Shown in pieces: positions 46,820-56,565 of a stretch of DNA of 64,000 nt. Numbering within the stretch: the first letter of the stretch is position 1; every line of letters begins with the position of its first letter. The position numbers were made by a program, and so were the translations under genes. The DNA lies in NCBI RefSeq assembly GCF_900168205.1, contig NZ_FUZE01000004.1:62001-126000 (forward strand), in the 5' to 3' direction. The stretch is from Chryseobacterium balustinum (GTDB lineage Bacteria; Bacteroidota; Bacteroidia; Flavobacteriales; Weeksellaceae). The notes beneath the pieces were generated by a model. The model was not told the origin of the DNA. It saw only the letters and a program-made list of their open reading frames with translations, and searched no databases.

Positions 46820-49800
46820 TTTCATTTCGGTGAATTTGGCAACATATATTCTTCTAAAACGTTCAAAATTTCAGTAATTCTTCCGGCCAAATTCATAATT
46901 TCAATAGAGATAATTTGAACTTTCTTAAGGTTATTTATCTTAAAATTTTGAGAAAAAAAACAATAATTTAAACTCAAATTTTAGTTCTAAAACAAAAAAA
47001 CAACTGTTATTTTTAGCAATTCTCAACCTTGAAAATGCATTTTTGTCCCGCCTATTTGATGTAATTTACTCATATAAAACTTTGAAAACTTCCGTAATTC
47101 TTCCTGCCAAATTCATAATTTGAATAGAGATAAATACATTTTTGTCCCATCGATTTGATGCAATTTGTTCATCTAAAACTTTCTAAATTTTCGTAATTCT
47201 TCCTGCCAAATTCATAATTTGAATAAAGGTAATTTGAATTTTTTTAGGATTATTTATCTAAAAACTTTAGGGAATTTGACAATAATTCATGTTCTTTTTT
47301 TAGTTTTCAAACACAAAAAACAACTGTTATTTTAGCAATTCTCAACCTTGAAAATGCATTTTTGTTCCATCGATTTGATGCAATTTGTTCATCTGAAGCT
47401 TTCAAAATTCCCATAATTATTTCTTCCAAATTCATAATCTCAATAGAAATAATTTGAACTTTCTTAGGGCTATTTACCTTAAAATTTCGAGAAAAAAAAC
47501 AATAATTTAAAATCAAATTTTAGTTCTAAAACAAAAAACCAACTGTTATTTTTAGCAATTCTCAACCTTGAAAATGCATTTTTGCCCCGCCTATTTGATG
47601 TAATTTACTCATCTAAAACTTTCTAAATTTTCATAAATTCTTCCTGCCAAATCCATAATTTGAATAGAGGTAATTTGAATTTTTTTAGGATTATTTATCT
47701 AAAAAAATTGAAAGAATTTTACAATAATTTTAGCTCAACTTATAGTTTTCCAGCCAAAAAAATACTGTTATTTTAGTAATTTTCAACCCTGAAATTATAC
47801 TTTTGTTCCTTCAATTTAATGCAATTTCTTTGTCTAAATGTTCAAAATCTCCGTGATCATTCATGCCAAATCCGTAATTTGATTAAAAATAATTTGAACT
47901 TTTTTAGGATTATGTATCTAAAAACTTTTAAGATAAATCACATAATTTATGCTCGTTTTTTAGTTTTAAGCACAAAAAATCAATCGTTATTTTAGCTTTC
48001 ACAACCCTGAAAATGCATTTTTGTTCCATTGATTTGATACAATTTACTCATCTAAAACTTTGAAAATTCCCGTAATTATTCCGGTTAAATTCATAATTTG
48101 AATAGATATAATTTGACATTTTTTAGGATTATTTACTTTAAAATTTCGAGAAAAAAACAATAATTTAAGCTCAATTTTTAGTTTTCAAAGACAAAAAAAC
48201 AACTGTTATTTTAGCAATTCTGAGCCTTAAAATACATTTTTGTCCCGTCGGTTTGATGTAATTTACTCATCTAAACCTTTAAAAATTCTCATGATTTTTA
48301 AAGGTTTTTCTAGTTTTCAAGCCAAAAAAGTAACTATTGTTTCAGAAATTTTCAACCCTTACAATACATTTTTGTCCCATCGATTTTATGCAATTTAATC
48401 ATTTGAATCTTTAAAAATCTCCATAATTTTTCACGCCAAAATCATATTTTTAATAGAGTTTGTTTAAACTTTTCAAGGGTTATTTATCTTGACGAAAAAT
48501 AACAATAACTTAAGCTCGATTTTTAGTTTTCAAACTAAAAAAATAACTTTTATTTCGACAATTTCCAACGCATAAAATATATTTTTGTATCGTGTATTTG
48601 ATCTGATTTACTCATCTGAATCTTTGAAAATTTTCATAATTTTTCACTCAGAAATCATATTTCTAATAGAGTTTATTTGAACTTTTTTAGGATTATATAT
48701 CTAAAAACTTTAAGCTAAATCACATAATTCATGCTCATTTTTTAATTTTTAAGCACAAAAAAGTAACTGTTATTTTAGCAATTCTCAATCATGAAAACAA
48801 ACTTTTATTCTTTCAATTTGGTGTAATTTACTCATCTAAAAACTTTCAAAATCTCTGTAATTTTTTTTACTAAATTTATAATTTGAATATAGATTATTTG
48901 AGCTTTTTTATGATTATTTATCTTAAAAATTTGAAAGAATTTTAGCTCAACTTTTAGTTTTCAAGCCAAAAAAAACTACTGCTATTTTAGCAATTCTCAA
49001 CCCTGAAATTATACTTTTGTTCCTTCAATTTAATGCAATTTCTTCGTCTAAATTTTCAAAATCTTCGTGATCATTCCTGCCAAATCCGTAATTTGATTAA
49101 AGGTAATTTGAACTTTTCAGGATTATTTACCTTGAAATTTCGAGAAAAAATCATAGTAATTTAAGCTTAATTTTTAATTTTCAAACACAGAAAAGCAACT
49201 GTTATTTTGGAAATTCTCAGCCTTGAAAACATACTTTTATTACTTCAGTTTGATGCAATTTACTCATCTAAAACTTTCAAAATCTCCGTAATTTGTCCTG
49301 TTAAATTCATAATTTCAAAATAGATTATTTAAATTTTTCAGGATTATTTACCTTGAAATTTCGAGAAAAAATCATAGTAATTTAAGCTTAATTTTTAATT
49401 TTCAAACACAGAAAAGCAACTGCTATTTTGGAAATTCTCAGCCTTGAAAACACACTTTATTCTTTCAATTTGGTGTAATTTACTCATCTAAAACTTTCAA
49501 AATCTCTGTAATTTTCCTACAAATTCATAATTTGAATAGAGATAATTTGAACTTTTTTAGGATTATTTATCTTTAAAACTTCAAGAAAAACTATAATAAT
49601 TTGAGCTCGCTTTTTAGTTTTCAAGCAAAAAAACAACTGCTATTTTAGCAATTTTCAATCATGAAAACACACTTTTATTCTTTCAATTTGATGCAAATTA
49701 TTCATCTAAAACTTTGAAAACTTCCGTTATTTTTCCTGCCAAATCCGTAATTTGATTAAAGGTAATTAGAACTTTTTAGGATTATTTAACTTGAAATTTC

Positions 49801-50290
49801 GAGAAAAAATCATAGCAATTTAAGCTTAATTTTTAATTTTCAAACACAGAAAAGCAACTGTTATTTTGGAAATTCTCAGCCTTGAAAACATACTTTTATT
49901 ACTTCAGTTTGATGCAATTTACTCATCTAAAACTTTCAAAATCTCCGTAATTTGTCCTGTTAAATTCATAATTTCAAAATAGATTATTTAAATTTTTCAG
50001 GATTATTTACCTTGAAATTTCGAGAAAAAATCATAGTAATTTTAGCTTAATTTTTAATTTTCAAACACAGAAAAGCAACTGCTATTTTAGGAATTTTCAA
50101 CTTTGAAAATGCATTTTTGTTCCCTCTACTTGATGCGATTTATCCACCCAAATACTTTGAAAATCTTTATAATTTTCACCACTGAATTCATACTTTTAAT
50201 AGAATTTATTTGAAATTTTTCGGGCTATCTTTCTTTAAAATTTAATAAGAATATCACAATAATCTAAACTCAATTTTTAAGAATATTATA
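46820..50290. repeat. Non-coding satellite: about 15 tandem units of roughly 220 bp
   Basis: The anchor AACTGTTATTTTAGCAATTC, in exact or variant form, recurs at about 47002, 47322, 47541, 47762, 47982, 48201, 48331, 48544, 48764, 48976, 49198, 49419, 49634, 49856 and 50078. Spacing is 212-222 bp except for one 320-bp interval (an internal 100-bp duplication near 47040-47220) and one 130-bp interval (a 90-bp deletion). Partial units flank both ends. Other conserved parts of the unit are TTTGATGCAATTTACTCATC, CCAAATTCATAATTTGAATA, TTTTTTAGGATTATTTATCT and TTTTTAGTTTTCAAGCAC. Length changes are not multiples of three and stops fill all frames, so it is not coding. Units differ by roughly 10-30 percent by eye. 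Terminators stand at both ends. No transposase, CRISPR-like short repeat or tRNA is near. Confidence 0.92.
49076..50098. repeat. Three-unit higher-order repeat at the right end of the satellite
   Basis: Positions from about 49076 to 49440 recur from about 49735 to 50098 with an offset of 658-659 bp, that is three units. Line-by-line comparison shows only a few differences in more than 300 bp, far fewer than between neighbouring units. The block was therefore copied as a trimer recently. Confidence 0.88.
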
Positions 50291-50311
50291 CACTGCTTGA
50301 AATTTCTAAAA

Positions 50312-50346
50312 TGAAAAAGCTCGATCATTTTGACCGAGCTTTTATA
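50312..50346. terminator. Bidirectional terminator between the satellite and the proline dehydrogenase gene
   Basis: AAAAGCTCGATCA pairs with TGACCGAGCTTTT with one mismatch, flanked by A and T. It ends the proline dehydrogenase transcript before the array. Confidence 0.9.
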
Positions 50347-50363
50347 CTATTCTAAAAAGAAAA

Positions 50364-51530
50364 TTATTTTCTTCTTCTATCTAATTCTTTCTTAATTAAA
50401 CCTAATTCTCTCCCGGTCTGTCCGGCCACCGAAGTGTTTTCTCTAGCTCTTCTGGTAAGATAGGGAACAACGTCTTTTACAGGTCCGTAAGGCAAATATT
50501 TAGCTACATTATAGCCTTTATCAGACAAATAAAAACTAATGTTATCACTCATCCCATAAAGCTGTCCAAAATAGATGTGAGGATTGTTGTTTTCCAATCC
50601 TTTAGCCTTCATTTTATCCATGACCAATTCAGATGAAATCTCGTTATGAGTTCCGAAGAACGCAGAAACTTTATCTAAATGATTCATCACAAAATCAATT
50701 CCGGCATTGTAATTTTTATCGGAAGCATCTTTGGTTGGCTGAATAGGATCTGCATATCCTTTTTCTGCAGCTCTCGCTCTTTCTTTTTCCATGTAAGCGC
50801 CACGAACAATCTTATAACCAATAAAATAATTCTTTTCTCGGGCTCTCTGAAGATTTTCCTCCATATATTCAAGACGACCAATTCTGTACATTTGAATCGT
50901 GTTCCAGACAATCGGTTTTTCCTGATTATATTTTTCCATCATCTCTTCGCAAAGCTGATCTGCTGAACCCTGCATCCAGGTTTCTTCTGCATCAATCATT
51001 ACTTTTTTATCATGCTCATGACAAAGCTTGCATACCTCATCAAATCTTTTTACCACTCTCGCCCATTCTTCTTTTTGGCTTGAAGTCAGCTCAGAGCCGT
51101 TTCCAACAGCTTCATACAAATCAATTCTTCCGAAAGCAGTAGGTTTGAAAACGATAAAAGGAATCGCAGGATTTCCTACAGAAAATTTAATGATATCTTT
51201 AATTTCCTGACATACCGCGTCAAAAGTTTCCTCATCTTCTTTCCCTTCAATTGAATAATCGAAAATACTTCCAACTTCTCTTTTGAAAAGCTGTTTTACC
51301 ACTTTCATACTCTCTTCACGCGTTTCTCCACCTACAAATTGCTCAAACAAAGTGTTTTTTACAATTCCGGTAACGAATGGAAAATTATTATGAACGGTAA
51401 AATTCAGGACAGAAGTTCCAAGACTTGTTAAAGCAGGCTGTTCAATCATTTTAAACATCCAATAGGCTTTTCTTAATTGTGCATCAGTTTTATCGGCAAA
51501 TGCAACTTTAGTATCGTTGAAAATGGGCAT
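50364..51530 (-). CDS. Proline dehydrogenase
   Basis: 388 aa, a single-domain FAD enzyme (TIM barrel). Visible: KVMIDAEETWMQGSADQLCE, YFIGYKIVRGAYMEKERARA, and the C-terminal substrate-binding helix RRARENTSVAGQTGRELGLI with the paired Arg residues. It oxidises proline to pyrroline-5-carboxylate at the membrane, feeding electrons to quinone; the second step enzyme is not in the window. Bacteroidota have this monofunctional form, not the fused PutA. Monocistronic, with its terminator at the edge of the satellite. Confidence 0.95.
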   Translation of the reverse strand: MPIFNDTKVAFADKTDAQLRKAYWMFKMIEQPALTSLGTSVLNFTVHNNFPFVTGIVKNTLFEQFVGGETREESMKVVKQLFKREVGSIFDYSIEGKEDEETFDAVCQEIKDIIKFSVGNPAIPFIVFKPTAFGRIDLYEAVGNGSELTSSQKEEWARVVKRFDEVCKLCHEHDKKVMIDAEETWMQGSADQLCEEMMEKYNQEKPIVWNTIQMYRIGRLEYMEENLQRAREKNYFIGYKIVRGAYMEKERARAAEKGYADPIQPTKDASDKNYNAGIDFVMNHLDKVSAFFGTHNEISSELVMDKMKAKGLENNNPHIYFGQLYGMSDNISFYLSDKGYNVAKYLPYGPVKDVVPYLTRRARENTSVAGQTGRELGLIKKELDRRRK

Positions 51531-51549
51531 TCCTTTTTGTTAATTTAAT

Positions 51550-51563
51550 TTTGCAAATGTAAG
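51550..51563 (-). promoter_or_regulatory. -7 element for proline dehydrogenase, resembling the XRE operator
   Basis: The minus strand reads CTTACATTTGCAAA. It contains the -7 element TACATTTG (51561-51554) and matches the operator TTTACATTTGTAAA at 12 of 14 positions. It lies about 24 bp before the ATG. Confidence 0.45.
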
Positions 51564-51593
51564 AATAACCTAAGCTTTTTTAAAGCTTTTTTT

Positions 51594-52523
51594 CTACAAT
51601 TTACCTTCAATTCCGTTCAGCAGCATTGCAAGAATTCCAATGAAAACCCAGAAGCGTAAAATATTGAGCGTAAGAAACTTAGTTCGTCTTGAAGAATTTA
51701 AAAGCAGATAAACACAGATAACCATGACAAACAGGCCTCCGGTAAAATAATAAGACATAAAACCTGAAATTCCGGTTTTAAGGATAAGCTTCATCGAAAC
51801 TGCCATTGTTACAATCAACAATGAGATAAGAATGATCTTGGTATTTTTACTTTTAAAATAGTTAGGAATTGTAGTATAACCAAAAGCTTTATCCACACTT
51901 TTCGTTAGTGTATCTTTCACAATATCAATACATAAAAGAATCAAAAACAGAAAAATAGCCATTAAAAATACTTTCTTTGAAAAAGTCTGATAATAAACCA
52001 TCATTCCAAAAAAAGGATATAATGTTAAACTGACAAAAGTGAAATTATTGAGAATTAAAATTCGGCTTAGTTTATGGCTGTAAAACCACATAAAAAACTG
52101 ATAAACAACAAAGAAAATTAAAACCCGATACGAAATAAAACTTGCTACTCCGAGCGAAATTACCGTTAAAGCCAAATAAACATACAGAAAATATTTCTGC
52201 TGAATGAAACTCTGAATTCTTGTACGGAACGGTTTTACAATATGATCTTTTTCAAAATCGTAAAACTGATTAATGATTCCACCTGCAAGAATGCTTAAAA
52301 CGGTACAGAAAATAATGCCGTGAACTTTGAAGTCAAAGACAAATTTCCTGAAACTTTCCTCCTGATTAAACAGAAAAAAAGTAGAAACGTATAATGCAAA
52401 AGTAAGTAAAGCGGCAACGAAAAACCTAGCTCCCAAAAGAAAGCCCACAAGCTGAGAAAACCTATAAAACAAAGATTTCGAAACAAAATTTTTCTGTTGA
52501 AAACTTTCTTTTTCAGAATTCAT
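51594..52523 (-). CDS. UbiA-family prenyltransferase
   Basis: 309 aa from the ATG at 52523; a TTG two codons earlier is less likely. About eight membrane segments. The first Asp-rich motif is NQFYDFEKDHIVKPFRTR (N-x3-D-x3-D) and the second is DIVKDTLTKSVDKAFGYTTI. Both bind the magnesium-diphosphate of a prenyl donor. Its position just after mevalonate kinase suggests isoprenoid lipid synthesis; related genes in Flavobacteriia are annotated as geranylgeranylglycerol-phosphate geranylgeranyltransferase. It begins 10 bp after the mevalonate kinase stop, so it is in the same operon. Confidence 0.87.
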   Translation of the reverse strand: MNSEKESFQQKNFVSKSLFYRFSQLVGFLLGARFFVAALLTFALYVSTFFLFNQEESFRKFVFDFKVHGIIFCTVLSILAGGIINQFYDFEKDHIVKPFRTRIQSFIQQKYFLYVYLALTVISLGVASFISYRVLIFFVVYQFFMWFYSHKLSRILILNNFTFVSLTLYPFFGMMVYYQTFSKKVFLMAIFLFLILLCIDIVKDTLTKSVDKAFGYTTIPNYFKSKNTKIILISLLIVTMAVSMKLILKTGISGFMSYYFTGGLFVMVICVYLLLNSSRRTKFLTLNILRFWVFIGILAMLLNGIEGKL

Positions 52524-52533
52524 TCCCAACTTT

Positions 52534-53460
52534 TTAGAATCTATAAATCACTTCTTTCTGGAAACCATCAAGCATTTTTTCTGCTTTTTCGTAGTCTTTG
52601 GTGAAACCTAAAATATAGCCACCACCACCACTTCCACAAAGTTTAAGGTAATACGCATTAGAATCTAAACCTTTTTTCCAGATGTTGAAAATACTTTCAG
52701 GAATCATCGGACGGAAATGTTCGTAAGCCCAGTGAGAAAGCTTTTTAAGGTTTCTAAAAAACGGATTCATATCTTTTTTAAGGAAAGATTCGATACAAGC
52801 GTTATTGTAACGAATAAACTCTTCTTTCAATGTTTTACGGAAACCTTCGGTCTTCATTTTTTCAAAGAAAATCTGAATCATCGGTCCTGTTTCGCCTGTA
52901 ATTCCTGAATCGATTAAGAAAATTGCTCCTTTTCCTTGTTCTTCTTTTGGAATCGCTACTTTATCTAAATTTTCTTTATTTTCGATAAGAATCGGAAGAT
53001 TCATGTAGCAGATCAAAGGATCCATTCCAGAACTTTTACCGTGGAAATAGCTTTCCATTTCGCCAAAAACGGCTTTTATATTTTTAAGGTTTTCTTTTGA
53101 AATACTTTCAGGATCATGTTTTGTGAAGCTGTATTTTTCGAAAATTGCAGCAACCAAAGCTCCTGAACTTCCCACCCCATATCCTTGAGGAATATTAGAA
53201 TCGAAGAAAAGTCCGTTTGAAATATCTTCTTTTAAACGGTTTACATCTAATCTGAATTGTTCGGGAAGACTTAAATTCTCCAGAAAATCAGCATATTTTT
53301 GTAAATGCTCATTTGATTTTTTCTCAAATTCTGAATCTGAGTCTGAAAATTTTAAAGTGCCTTTATAAAAGCTGTAAGGAACTACAAGACCTTGTGAGTC
53401 TTCTATCATTCCGTACTCTCCGAAAAGGATAATTTTAGCGTAAAATAAAGGGTTCGTCAT
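52534..53460 (-). CDS. Mevalonate kinase (GHMP kinase)
   Basis: 308 aa. The start NPLFYAKIILFGEYGMIEDS, the GHMP ATP loop IPQGYGVGSSGALVAAIFEK (near residue 92), the HGKSSGMDPLICY segment with the catalytic Asp, and the C-terminal LKLCGSGGGGYILGF loop fit mevalonate kinase. It phosphorylates mevalonate in the mevalonate route to isoprenoids, which Flavobacteriia use in place of the MEP route. Other GHMP kinases share the fold, but the order of motifs and the UbiA neighbour favour this call. Confidence 0.88.
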   Translation of the reverse strand: MTNPLFYAKIILFGEYGMIEDSQGLVVPYSFYKGTLKFSDSDSEFEKKSNEHLQKYADFLENLSLPEQFRLDVNRLKEDISNGLFFDSNIPQGYGVGSSGALVAAIFEKYSFTKHDPESISKENLKNIKAVFGEMESYFHGKSSGMDPLICYMNLPILIENKENLDKVAIPKEEQGKGAIFLIDSGITGETGPMIQIFFEKMKTEGFRKTLKEEFIRYNNACIESFLKKDMNPFFRNLKKLSHWAYEHFRPMIPESIFNIWKKGLDSNAYYLKLCGSGGGGYILGFTKDYEKAEKMLDGFQKEVIYRF

Positions 53461-53481
53461 TTTGTGTTAAAAATCTTTATG

Positions 53482-53489
53482 CAAAGTTA
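53482..53489 (-). promoter_or_regulatory. -7 element for the mevalonate kinase-UbiA operon
   Basis: On the minus strand TAACTTTG matches TAnnTTTG, 21 bp before the ATG at 53460. Confidence 0.55.
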
Positions 53490-53534
53490 CTATTATTCTG
53501 CTGAATATTAACAAATTTTAAGCCATTCTACAAC

Positions 53535-55033
53535 TTATATCTTTGTTTTTAAGAATCTGATAAGAATTGCACCCGTCGCAAAAAATGCTGACATTGAGAT
53601 AAATGCATATTGCATATTATGAAACCTTTGAATAAACACACTGAAAATAAGCATTCCGCAAATGATTGCAATTTTTTCAAGTACATCATAAAAACTGAAA
53701 TACGTTGTGTTTTCCATAGAATTTTCAGGTAAAAGTTTTGAATAAGTTGATCTCGACATTGCCTGAAGACCACCCATTACCAAACCAATTAGACCCGCCA
53801 ATCCGTAAAACTGAAGCTGTACATTTGGATTTTCTTTATTTAAAGAATAAGCAGATAAACAACAGGCAATCCAGATAAACAACAGGCAATCCAGATAATC
53901 ACAGCAATGGTAATCACGTTTTTGTTTCCAATTTTTTTAGATAATCTTGAAAATAAGAATGCTCCGAAAATCGCAATGATCTGAATAACTAAGATTGTAA
54001 TGATCAATTTGTATTTATCAACTTCTTTAGGAAATATCACTGTACTTCCGAAAGGAACTGCCATTAAAAATATGGTCTGCATTCCGACACTGTAAAAGAA
54101 GAAACTCGACAAGAAAAATTTCAAAGCTTTATCTGAAAAAAGCTTGTTTCCCACTCTGAATAATTCTCTGAAACTCTCTTTCGCAATATCTTTATAGAAA
54201 CTGATATTATCTTTTAAAACTTCAAAAAAGCCTCCTTGCTCTTCATGCTTTTTAAAAATATTCTTATAATTTAAAAGCACTAAATCTTTAGGAAGTTTCT
54301 CCTTCACATCTCCAAACTGCGGTAAATGTTTGAATGTATATTGTGAGAAACCAAACCACCAAGCTCCTGTTAATAAAAAGCTAATTCTGATATAAATTTT
54401 AGCCTGATCCGGTCCTTTTGCAACCACCTGAATTAAAACCAAACAGATAATCAATAAAACTACAGAACCAATATAACCGTAAATATATCCTTTTGCAGAT
54501 AATGCGTCCTGTTTATCGGGAGTAGCGATATCTGGTAAAAATGAGTTGTAAAACACCAAACTTCCCCAAAAACCTACACTCGCCGTAATACTGAAAAGGA
54601 GTCCTAAAAAGACGTTTTCCATACCTGTAAACATGGCCAATCCCATACAAGAAGTTGCCCCCAAATAACAGAAAAACTGAAGAAATGACTTTTTATTTCC
54701 AATTGTATCTGCCAAAGAAGATAAGAATGGAGACAATAGTACCACTAAAAAGAATGAAATAGCGTAAGAAAAACTTAAAACCGCTTCCGGTTCATAAGCT
54801 TCTCCAAAAACCTTGATCATATTTCTCACAGGAATTTCCTGAATTTCTCCTGCTTCCGGAACAAATTCCTTTTTATTGTAAGCAGTCGTGAGAATTGTAT
54901 AGTAAATTGGGAATATCGCAGACGTAATTACCAAAGAATACACAGAGTTTGCCCAGTCATAGACTGCCCAAGCTTTCATGATCTTTGGATTATTCTTTAT
55001 ATTTTGAGTTGGTTGAATTTCAGTTTCAGACAT
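53535..55033 (-). pseudogene. MFS (UMF1-type) transporter broken by a 20-bp tandem duplication
   Basis: The first part from the ATG at 55033 (MSETEIQPTQN, then MKAWAVYDWANSVYSLVITS, typical of UMF1/Atg22-like MFS proteins) runs through about ten membrane segments to IIWIACCLS, then goes out of frame and stops at 53840. The second part (53535-53882) starts with the same IWIACCLS and continues AYSLNKENPNVQLQFYGLAG to a normal end. The cause is an exact duplication of GATAAACAACAGGCAATCCA at 53854-53873 and 53874-53893. Removing one copy joins the halves into one 492-aa frame. A promoter is present. Either it is a recent inactivation, an on/off switch by slippage, or an assembly error. Confidence 0.9.
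53854..53893. repeat. Exact 20-bp tandem duplication in the MFS gene
   Basis: GATAAACAACAGGCAATCCA occurs twice in direct succession, shifting the reading frame by two. This is the frameshift that splits the transporter. Confidence 0.97.
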
Positions 55034-55053
55034 TTTCAAACGAATTAGTTGCA

Positions 55054-55061
55054 CAAAAATA
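55054..55061 (-). promoter_or_regulatory. -7 element for the MFS gene
   Basis: On the minus strand TATTTTTG matches TAnnTTTG, 20 bp before the ATG at 55033, which supports that start over the longer frame to 55078. Confidence 0.55.
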
Positions 55062-55156
55062 GAAAAACCGTTGAACATTCGGCTGTTTTTATTTTTTTTA
55101 GTCTAAATTTTATTGATTTGTTAAAATTAGAAGTGATTAAAAAATGTATAAGCATT

Positions 55157-55234
55157 AACAAAGGTGTCGCTCCTACGGAGCTTAATATCTTTTAGCACCT
55201 TTATCTACAAAGGTTTTTGCTCCTACGACGCAAG
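55157..55234. repeat. Paired GCTCCTACG repeat units
   Basis: ACAAAGGTGTCGCTCCTACG (55157 on) and ACAAAGGTTTTTGCTCCTAC (55206 on) are two related copies about 49 bp apart. The first ends in a small hairpin (GCTCC...GGAGC). Confidence 0.6.
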
Positions 55235-55280
55235 TTTTAGTTCAAATATTTTAAAAGAGAAAATTTAAAATTCAGACATA

Positions 55281-55315
55281 AAAAAAACCAAAAACACGAA
55301 TGCTTTTGGTTTTCA
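55281..55315 (-). terminator. Terminator after the thiolase gene
   Basis: On the minus strand AAAACCAAAAGCA is followed by a loop and then TTTTTGGTTTTTTT, giving a stem of about nine pairs and a T-run. Confidence 0.8.
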
Positions 55316-55334
55316 ATATAACAATAAACTAAAT

Positions 55335-56513
55335 TTACATATTTTCAATAACGATTGCAGATGCACCACCGCCTCCATTACAGATAGCTGCAGCACCGTA
55401 TTTAGCGTTATTTTGTTTTAAAACGTTGATTAACGTTACGATGATTCTTGAACCAGAACTTCCAAGTGGATGTCCTAAAGCTACCGCTCCACCGTTTACG
55501 TTTACTTTAGCAGCGTCTAATCCTAAGATTTTATTGTTTGCCAAGCCAACTACAGAAAAAGCCTCGTTGAATTCGAAGAAATCGATATCTGAAATTTCAA
55601 GACCTGCTTTTTTAAGAGCGATTGGTAAAGCTTTTGCAGGAGCTGTGGTAAAATTTTCTGGCTCGTGAGCTGCATCAGCATAAGAAACAATTTTTGCCAA
55701 AGGCTTCAATCCTAATTCTTCCATTTTCTCTTTAGAAACAAGGATTAGAGCAGAAGCACCATCATTTAAAGTAGATGCATTCGCTGCAGTAACCGTTCCT
55801 TCTTCTTTTTTGAAAACTGTAGGAAGCGTAGGAAGTCTGTCGAAATTTACTGCTTTATACTCTTCATCTTCAGCGAAAATGATAGGATCCCCTTTTCTCT
55901 GTGGAATTGAAACAGGAACAACTTCTTCAGCGAATTTCCCTTCGCTCCAAGCTTTTGCAGATCTTGTGTAAGATTGTATTGCAAAATTATCCTGATCTTC
56001 TCTTGTAATGCTATAATCTGTTGCACATTTTTCTGCGCAAACTCCCATGTGAACTTTGTTGTAAACGTCTGTAAGACCATCCAGAATCATTCCGTCCTGC
56101 ATTTTTACATCGCCTAATTTTGTAGCATTTCTTGCATTGTAGTAATGAGGAACCATTGACATGTTTTCCATGCCTCCTGCAACAATTACGTCTGCATCAC
56201 CTGCTTTAATTGCCTGTGCCGCCATTGAAACAGCTTTCATTCCTGAAGCACACACTTTATTGATTGTAGTAGACGGAGTTTCGTTTGATAATCCTGCACC
56301 TAAAGCAACCTGTCTTGCCGGAGCCTGACCTTCACCTGCCTGAAGCACATTTCCCATATAGATTTCCTGAACGTTTTTGGGGTCAAGGTTTATTTTATCT
56401 AATGCTCCTTTTACCGCTGCAGCTCCTAATTTTGTAGCAGGAACTGTAGCTAAACTTCCCATAAAACTTCCAATTGGAGTTCTTACTGCAGAAACGATGA
56501 ATACTTCTTTCAT
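55335..56513 (-). CDS. Acetyl-CoA C-acyltransferase (thiolase)
   Basis: 392 aa. The nucleophile Cys is in TTINKVCASGMKAVSMAAQ (near residue 88), the His of the FNEAFSVVGL to GHPLGSSGSR stretch is the second base, and the C-terminal CNGGGGASA loop carries the last catalytic Cys. It condenses or splits acetyl-CoA units. The biosynthetic type is favoured because it is near mevalonate pathway genes, but beta-oxidation use is possible, especially with etfA/etfB nearby. Monocistronic or co-transcribed with the small membrane gene upstream (52 bp gap). Confidence 0.95.
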   Translation of the reverse strand: MKEVFIVSAVRTPIGSFMGSLATVPATKLGAAAVKGALDKINLDPKNVQEIYMGNVLQAGEGQAPARQVALGAGLSNETPSTTINKVCASGMKAVSMAAQAIKAGDADVIVAGGMENMSMVPHYYNARNATKLGDVKMQDGMILDGLTDVYNKVHMGVCAEKCATDYSITREDQDNFAIQSYTRSAKAWSEGKFAEEVVPVSIPQRKGDPIIFAEDEEYKAVNFDRLPTLPTVFKKEEGTVTAANASTLNDGASALILVSKEKMEELGLKPLAKIVSYADAAHEPENFTTAPAKALPIALKKAGLEISDIDFFEFNEAFSVVGLANNKILGLDAAKVNVNGGAVALGHPLGSSGSRIIVTLINVLKQNNAKYGAAAICNGGGGASAIVIENM

Positions 56514-56565
56514 ATCTTTTTTAATTTTATTAATTAATTTTTAGTTGAATTGAATGATAAAAAAT

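Noticed and set aside
47307-47516. A 69-codon minus-strand frame inside the satellite, with an ATG segment MNLAGRITEILKVLDE-like in some units
   Set aside because: The short frame is broken by stops or loss of the ATG in most units, and unit length is not a multiple of three, so it is not a conserved gene. Its faint likeness to an XRE domain start is probably chance.
46820-50290. CRISPR array or integron attC array
   Set aside because: Units are about 220 bp and degenerate, with no short identical repeats and unique spacers, no cas genes, no integrase and no cassette genes.
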